20,300 nt of DNA from Lachnospiraceae bacterium (GTDB taxonomy: Bacteria; Bacillota; Clostridia; Lachnospirales; Lachnospiraceae): contig JAEDCX010000043.1 in the NCBI GenBank assembly GCA_016293925.1, forward strand, positions 1 through 20,300, written 5' to 3'. Under the pieces are notes generated by a model. The model was not told the origin of the DNA, made no database searches, and saw only the letters and a program-made list of their open reading frames with translations. Positions 15,497 through 20,300 of this stretch are shown here, piece by piece (within the stretch, counting starts at the first letter, position 1; every line of letters starts with the position of its first letter). A program made the translations under genes and the position numbers.

Positions 15497-16867
15497 ATGG
15501 ATAATATGAATTACTCAGAGATCACTCCGGAGATACGTCGTTTGGCAGATCTGAGCCGTGAAGCCGGCATGATTGACAGCGAACTGTTTACCCGGTATGA
15601 GGTGAAGCGCGGTCTGCGTGACCTGAACGGCAAGGGCGTACTGACCGGCCTTACGAACATCTCCGATGTACGTGCAACCGAAATTGTGAATGGAGAAACT
15701 GTCCCTGCCCACGGTCGTCTTTTCTATCGCGGCTACGATGTGAAGGATCTGGTTTCCGGCTTTACCTCCGAGAACCGATTCGGCTTTGAAGAAGTTGCCT
15801 ATCTTCTTCTTTTCGACCGTCTTCCGACGGCAGACGAACTGGAGAATTTCAAAGGTCTGCTTGCCGGATATCGTTCCCTGCCCACCAGTTTTGTCCGGGA
15901 CATCATCATGAAAGCCCCCAGTCCGGACATGATGAACGCTCTGGCCAGAAGTGTGCTGACACTGTATTCCTATGATGACAGAGCCGATGACACCTCATTA
16001 CCCAATGTACTGAGACAGAGCCTTCAGTTGATCAGTCTTTTTCCGCTCCTGTCCATCTATGGATATCAGGCATATAACCACTACCATTCCGGAAACAGCC
16101 TCTATATTCACCAGCCGCAGCCGGGCTTATCCACCGCGGAGAATATTCTCTATACTCTGCGTCCCGATAAGCGATATACGCCGCTGGAAGCAAGACTTCT
16201 GGACATGGCGCTTGTGCTTCATATGGAACATGGTGGCGGTAACAATTCTTCATTTACCACCCACGTGGTTACCTCTTCCCTCACCGACACCTACTCGGTG
16301 ATTGCAGCCGCCATCGGCTCCCTGAAGGGACCCAGACACGGCGGTGCCAACATCAAGGTGGTCCGGATGTTCGAAGATATGAAGGAACATGTCCGGGATT
16401 GGAAGGATGACGATGAAATTGCTGCATACCTGCGGAAACTATTACACAAAGAAGCTTTTGATCAAAGCGGTCTCATCTACGGAGTCGGCCATGCCATCTA
16501 CTCCAAATCTGATCCGCGTGCATGTATTCTCCGGGAATATGTAGGTCAGCTTGCCGCCGAGAAAAACATGCAGGATGAATATGGTCTCTACTCCGCCGTG
16601 GAACGTCTCGCTCCCGTTGTCATCTCCTCAGAACGCCAGATGTACAAGGGTGTCAGCATCAATGTTGATTTCTATTCCGGCTTTGTCTACAACATGCTCG
16701 GACTTCCGGTAGAATTATTCACTCCGATGTTTGCCATTGCAAGAATTGTCGGCTGGAGTGCCCATCGTCTGGAGGAACTTGCCAACAACGGCAAGATTAT
16801 CCGCCCGGCTTACAAAGCAATCTGTACGGAGCATGACTATGTCAATATGCATGACCGCTTGGCATGA
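15497..16867 (+). CDS. gltA: Citrate synthase
   Basis: 456 residues, condensing oxaloacetate and acetyl-CoA to citrate in the cytoplasm. The catalytic triad is intact: H281 in GPRHGGAN, H332 in GVGHAIYSKSDPRA and D391 in NVDFYSG. An upstream substrate-binding His is at 245 (MEHGGGNNSSF). It is longer than the ~370-residue Bacillus type, with an N-terminal extension of about 50 residues before the GLTNISDVRA strand. AAAGGGGA lies about 7 bases before the ATG. It is the only plus-strand gene, has a candidate promoter at 15425-15454 and ends at a strong terminator, so it is monocistronic. No aconitase or isocitrate dehydrogenase gene is adjacent. A 2-methylcitrate synthase activity cannot be excluded from sequence. 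Confidence 0.94.
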   Translation: MDNMNYSEITPEIRRLADLSREAGMIDSELFTRYEVKRGLRDLNGKGVLTGLTNISDVRATEIVNGETVPAHGRLFYRGYDVKDLVSGFTSENRFGFEEVAYLLLFDRLPTADELENFKGLLAGYRSLPTSFVRDIIMKAPSPDMMNALARSVLTLYSYDDRADDTSLPNVLRQSLQLISLFPLLSIYGYQAYNHYHSGNSLYIHQPQPGLSTAENILYTLRPDKRYTPLEARLLDMALVLHMEHGGGNNSSFTTHVVTSSLTDTYSVIAAAIGSLKGPRHGGANIKVVRMFEDMKEHVRDWKDDDEIAAYLRKLLHKEAFDQSGLIYGVGHAIYSKSDPRACILREYVGQLAAEKNMQDEYGLYSAVERLAPVVISSERQMYKGVSINVDFYSGFVYNMLGLPVELFTPMFAIARIVGWSAHRLEELANNGKIIRPAYKAICTEHDYVNMHDRLA

Positions 16868-16931
16868 TGATCTATGCGGCAACTATCACCGAACAGCATG
16901 GACGTCGAATACTCACTATTATGCGCAACAC

Positions 16932-16966
16932 AAAGGGGACTGGAATTCTTTCTCAGTCCCCTTTTT
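16932..16966 (+). terminator. Intrinsic terminator of citrate synthase
   Basis: An 11-bp stem (AAAGGGGACTG / CAGTCCCCTTT, 16932-16942 with 16954-16964), an 11-base loop and a run of five T at 16962-16966. It lies 64 bases past the stop. Because the histidine kinase gene converges from the other side and the reverse strand also ends CCCCTTTG, it may work weakly in both directions. Confidence 0.9.
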
Positions 16967-16991
16967 ACGTTTTGTCCCATCTGTCCTTCTT

Positions 16992-19199
16992 CTATTTTGA
17001 TCGGATTTTCTCCTTAGGCAGCCATTTGATCAACATTTTTTTCAGTCGTTTCAGTTCCACAGGTTTCACAGTAAAATCGTCGATTCCGGCCCGGAAGAAC
17101 CTGTCCATGGTCTCGTTGGAATCATCTCCCGATAAGGCGATGATCGGCACGCTTTTGTAATACTCCCGCAGGGAATCATCATTCCCTTGCTTCAGGGCTT
17201 CCTGTCGGATTTTCTCCGTTGTCTCCACCCCATTCATGTAGGGCATCATATAATCCATGAAAATCAGATCGTACCGGTTCTGTAATATCATCTCAATCGC
17301 CTTTTCTCCGGAATTGGCGGTTTCCACCTGCATGTCCAGGGGTTGCAGCAATTCGGAGATCATCAGCAGATTCAATTCCGTATCATCCACCACCAGTATT
17401 CTGGCATCCGGGGCGGTAAACTGTTCCTCTTCCTGCCATGCCTGCTTCTTCAGTCCGGCACCAGACGGCACATCGATACCGGATGCTATTCCCTGCCAGA
17501 TCGAGAAATAGAATTCGGAACCTTTTCCGTACTCGCTTGTAACCCGCAGCTGTCCTCCCATCATGGCAATAAAGTCCTTGGAGATGGACAAGCCCAGTCC
17601 CGTTCCGATCTTCTGATGATTTTTCTTCGTATCCACCTGGGTAAATGCCTGCCCCAGTTTGCTTAAGTCCTCTTTGCGGATGCCCTGCCCGGAATCCTTG
17701 ACGGAGAAACGCAGCCGACGTCTGCTCCGATCAGTGTCCATACAGGTCACGCTCAGCTTAATATATCCCTCTTCCGTGAATTTCACGGCGTTATTCATCA
17801 AATTGATCAGGATCTGTCTGATTCGCAAGCTGTCACCGAACAGATATCTCGGAATGTCCTCTTCCACCTCATAGAGCAGATGAATCGGTTTACTTCCGAT
17901 CCTGTTTTCGATGATCATCTTCACATCTTCGATCAGCGGAATCAACTCGTAGGCATCTTCCACAATCTCCATCTTGCCTGCCTCAATCTTGGACTGATCC
18001 AGAATATCGTTGACAATCATAACCAGAGATTCTCCGGAATTCTTAATATTCCGCAGATACTTCTCCTGCTTCTCCGTCAGATTCTCCGGTTCCCTGAGAA
18101 TCAACTCTGTCATTCCGACGACGGAAGACAAGGGGGTACGGATCTCATGGGTAACGATGGAGAGGAAGGCCGATTTGGATGCATTGGCCGCTTCCGCAAT
18201 GTCTTTCTGCTCCTGAAGTTCCTCCATATGCTTATACCGTACGGTCACATCATCCAGCACATACAGACTGCCGTTCAGATTCTTTCCCCGGTACAGATCC
18301 TTGACCACCGCCTCGTAGATCCGTTCTCCGATATGCAACACTTCTCCGGTATCCACGCTCTTGCGAATGGAAGCAACAATCTTCTCCTGATCGGCTTCCA
18401 GATTGTCATAAATCTGCCCCGCCGATCTGTTGTAGTAAACGACATGATTGTCCCTATCCACGGCAATCACGCCCTCTGAGATGGTATCAATCACATAATC
18501 CTTGGCCATTGTCAGATTATCCATCAGCCGGAATCTGATAATGGCAATCAGCAGAACCACTGCCGTGACTGCATAACCGAAATTCGTCGGATCGTATCCG
18601 AATGTTACCTTTGCCATATATAAGATCAGTCCCAGAATCATGGTTGCAATGGCAAACAGCAGATTCCGGTACAGTCTGCGCATATTCTTGTCATGATCGG
18701 CCGCATATTTCCGGATCAGTGCAATCGTTCCGTAGAACGTATACCCCATCAGCAAAATCATATACGCATTGTAGATGACGCTGTGCCCCATCACATTATG
18801 CGGAAACAGTCCCTCCTCCACATAGATTCTGGAGGTGTAGAACAACTGATGCTGATCACTCGTCAGCACCAGTCCCAGGATAAATGCATGGATGAAAACC
18901 ATTACCGCATATATTTTTTTCGGAATCTTATGCTCACACAGTTCCATAATCATTGCGAAAAAAGCAAGCGGTATCCATACCTTTCCTATGTAGCAGAGTC
19001 TGGATGTCAGAAATGATTCCTGGGATGTATGGCAGAACATCTCAAACAGATAGCAGGTATTATTTATCATTGCGGCAAAACAGAACAGAAACAGATATTC
19101 CTGCCCCTTTGTTCTCATATTCAGAAACACATAGATTCCTTCCAGTGTCAATATCAATATACTGATGATCTGGATGACAACCGCTATCTCAAAAGCCAT
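16992..19199 (-). CDS. Hybrid sensor histidine kinase (7TM - PAS - HisKA - HATPase - receiver)
   Basis: 735 residues. Seven predicted membrane helices (about 5-27, 34-55, 67-87, 97-115, 144-162, 177-198 and 207-226) form a 7TM sensor of the histidine-kinase N-terminal 7TM type. A PAS-like domain follows (about 233-325, with ISEGVIAVDRDNHVVYYN), then a short coiled coil. HisKA has phospho-acceptor H351 (THEIRTP). The ATPase has N-box N470, DSGQGI (502-507) and GTGLGLS (532-538). The C-terminal receiver (about 600-725) has D605/D606, acceptor D649 (FMDYMMP) and K712. All catalytic residues are present, so it should be active. GGAGG lies 6 bases before the ATG. It starts 20 bases after the REC-GGDEF gene, so the two are probably a signalling pair. 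The ligand is unknown. Confidence 0.94.
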   Translation of the reverse strand: MAFEIAVVIQIISILILTLEGIYVFLNMRTKGQEYLFLFCFAAMINNTCYLFEMFCHTSQESFLTSRLCYIGKVWIPLAFFAMIMELCEHKIPKKIYAVMVFIHAFILGLVLTSDQHQLFYTSRIYVEEGLFPHNVMGHSVIYNAYMILLMGYTFYGTIALIRKYAADHDKNMRRLYRNLLFAIATMILGLILYMAKVTFGYDPTNFGYAVTAVVLLIAIIRFRLMDNLTMAKDYVIDTISEGVIAVDRDNHVVYYNRSAGQIYDNLEADQEKIVASIRKSVDTGEVLHIGERIYEAVVKDLYRGKNLNGSLYVLDDVTVRYKHMEELQEQKDIAEAANASKSAFLSIVTHEIRTPLSSVVGMTELILREPENLTEKQEKYLRNIKNSGESLVMIVNDILDQSKIEAGKMEIVEDAYELIPLIEDVKMIIENRIGSKPIHLLYEVEEDIPRYLFGDSLRIRQILINLMNNAVKFTEEGYIKLSVTCMDTDRSRRRLRFSVKDSGQGIRKEDLSKLGQAFTQVDTKKNHQKIGTGLGLSISKDFIAMMGGQLRVTSEYGKGSEFYFSIWQGIASGIDVPSGAGLKKQAWQEEEQFTAPDARILVVDDTELNLLMISELLQPLDMQVETANSGEKAIEMILQNRYDLIFMDYMMPYMNGVETTEKIRQEALKQGNDDSLREYYKSVPIIALSGDDSNETMDRFFRAGIDDFTVKPVELKRLKKMLIKWLPKEKIRSK

Positions 19200-19219
19200 T
19201 CTCCTCCTCCGTTCTTTCC

Positions 19220-20300
19220 CTACTCCACAACCATGTTATCCATATCGTAATCAATCTCGACATCCTCTCTGCCGCTTATCTTCCGATAGGACTGAATCAC
19301 TCTCTTAACCACATTGATACCATTCGTCAGATCTGTATCCATCAGAATAACGACGAACTGGTTCCGGCTGAACCTGGCTGCGACATCCCCTCTTCGCAGC
19401 GTATAGGTAATTGCCTTCGCAATATTATCCATCTCCTGCTCCAGAACATCGTCCGTCATATCCCCATCCTGCATTGTCAGAAGGGTAATCTGTACCTTCT
19501 GTTTCGTTCTGTTGATATTCCGCTTGATGAATTGATATATGTTACGGAAATACTCGTATTCCACTTGATAAGCGCCCCGCTCAAAGGTACGTTCCTCCAC
19601 GTATTTCTTAAACTTCCCAAGATCAAACTCGGTTCTGGCCACATTGTGAAAAGAGTATTTCTCATTGTCCTGATAGAAATGAACTCCCTTCTTCCCGTTT
19701 TGTTTCACGAAATACAACGCTTTATCCGCTTTGCTGTATAAATCCATGAACCGGTCCGAATCCTGTGGCATCATCGCAATACCGATGGACACGGAAACTT
19801 CATGGCCCTCCTGACGGATCACATTCAGTTTCTCCTCCGCACCGTCAATAATGGCATTGGCAATGTCGATAATCTCTTCCTTCTGATAGTGTCCCCGCAG
19901 GAAAACGGCAAACTCATCCCCACCGAAACGACAGATCACATCTCCCTCCCGGGTCACGCTCTGCAGCGTTTTCGCAAATTGAACCAGAACGGCATCCCCC
20001 ATAATGTGTCCGAAATTATCGTTGATTGACTTAAAATTATCCATATCCAACAACATGAACACACCTTCCGTCCGATCGGACTGTGATACCCTGTCCACCT
20101 GCTCTTCCATATATCCACGGTTCCACAGATTGGTCAGTACATCCTTTCTGGCACTGATGGTCAGATTCTGTCGCAATTCCTCGATGCGGAGAATCTTCTC
20201 AATTCTGCTGAGTACAACCTCGGGTTCAAAGGGCTTTCTGATATAATCCATTGCTCCCATCTTCAGGCCCCTGATCTCGCTCTCACTGTCATTGTCTGCG
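19220..20300 (-). CDS. Response regulator with GGDEF domain and a second degenerate GGDEF-like domain (5' truncated by window edge)
   Basis: The reading frame is open to the right edge, so the N-terminus is missing. The 359 visible residues begin with the end of a receiver domain (SEIRGLKMGAMDYIRKPF, with the conserved Lys in RKP). An ATG at 20260 lies inside that domain and is not the start. A complete GGDEF domain follows, with an intact GGDEF active site and an RxxD product-inhibition site (REGD) five residues before it, so it should be a phosphorylation-controlled diguanylate cyclase. The last ~115 residues resemble a second GGDEF domain in which the active site reads SRNQF while RRGD is kept five residues before it. 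The kinase gene follows by 20 bases, and it or its receiver is the likely partner. Confidence 0.92.
   Translation of the reverse strand, partial: ADNDSESEIRGLKMGAMDYIRKPFEPEVVLSRIEKILRIEELRQNLTISARKDVLTNLWNRGYMEEQVDRVSQSDRTEGVFMLLDMDNFKSINDNFGHIMGDAVLVQFAKTLQSVTREGDVICRFGGDEFAVFLRGHYQKEEIIDIANAIIDGAEEKLNVIRQEGHEVSVSIGIAMMPQDSDRFMDLYSKADKALYFVKQNGKKGVHFYQDNEKYSFHNVARTEFDLGKFKKYVEERTFERGAYQVEYEYFRNIYQFIKRNINRTKQKVQITLLTMQDGDMTDDVLEQEMDNIAKAITYTLRRGDVAARFSRNQFVVILMDTDLTNGINVVKRVIQSYRKISGREDVEIDYDMDNMVVE

Noticed and set aside
16864..17160. Open frame beginning inside the citrate synthase stop region
   Set aside because: It runs through the citrate synthase terminator and antisense to the kinase gene, with no ribosome site; not a gene.
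1..20300. Mobile elements, phage genes, CRISPR arrays, tRNA/rRNA genes
   Set aside because: Looked for on both strands. No transposase, integrase, spaced direct repeats or tRNA cloverleaf was recognised. The gene content is ordinary chromosomal housekeeping and signalling.

Overview
The window looks like chromosome from a spore-forming, probably motile member of the Clostridia, most likely a Lachnospiraceae-like bacterium. The support is a T-box tRNA-sensing leader before pheST, a SpoIID-domain protein, strong AGGAGG-type ribosome binding sites, a CheV coupling protein, a 7TM hybrid histidine kinase and a REC-GGDEF regulator. Genus or species cannot be named from the sequence alone. I see no mobile element, integrase, CRISPR array, tRNA or rRNA gene. 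Nearly everything is on the minus strand; the citrate synthase gene is the one exception.

Reading along the minus strand (right to left), the right end carries a signalling pair. It consists of a REC-GGDEF response regulator that runs off the window (19220-20300) and a 7TM-PAS-histidine kinase-receiver hybrid (16992-19199). The kinase gene is convergent with citrate synthase (15497-16867, plus strand), and a strong terminator lies between them. Citrate synthase is divergent from a three-domain Xaa-Pro aminopeptidase (13501-15318). Next come an ATP-type PEP carboxykinase (11593-13308) with its own promoter and terminator, and a 431-base non-coding stretch that holds a promoter and a structured RNA I interpret as 6S RNA. 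A SpoIID/LytB-domain protein (9482-11161) overlaps a YihY/BrkB membrane protein (8668-9534). A 399-base leader then contains a consensus promoter and a Phe T-box, followed by pheS, pheT, an M18 aminopeptidase and queA.

The left end holds a PilZ-domain gene and cheV, which look like one operon with its own promoter and terminator. A degenerate Sir2-like gene follows, then the start of an unrecognised gene that continues past the left edge.

Functionally, pheST-aminopeptidase-queA is a translation and peptide-turnover block whose first two genes are controlled by uncharged tRNA-Phe. Citrate synthase and PEP carboxykinase are central carbon genes at the oxaloacetate node. The two ends share a c-di-GMP theme: a GGDEF cyclase at the right, and a PilZ receptor next to the chemotaxis protein CheV at the left. 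No entirely new system is evident. The points most worth following up are the second, degenerate GGDEF domain in the right-end regulator, the Sir2-like protein without its catalytic histidine, the 6S-like RNA, and the PilZ-CheV pair.
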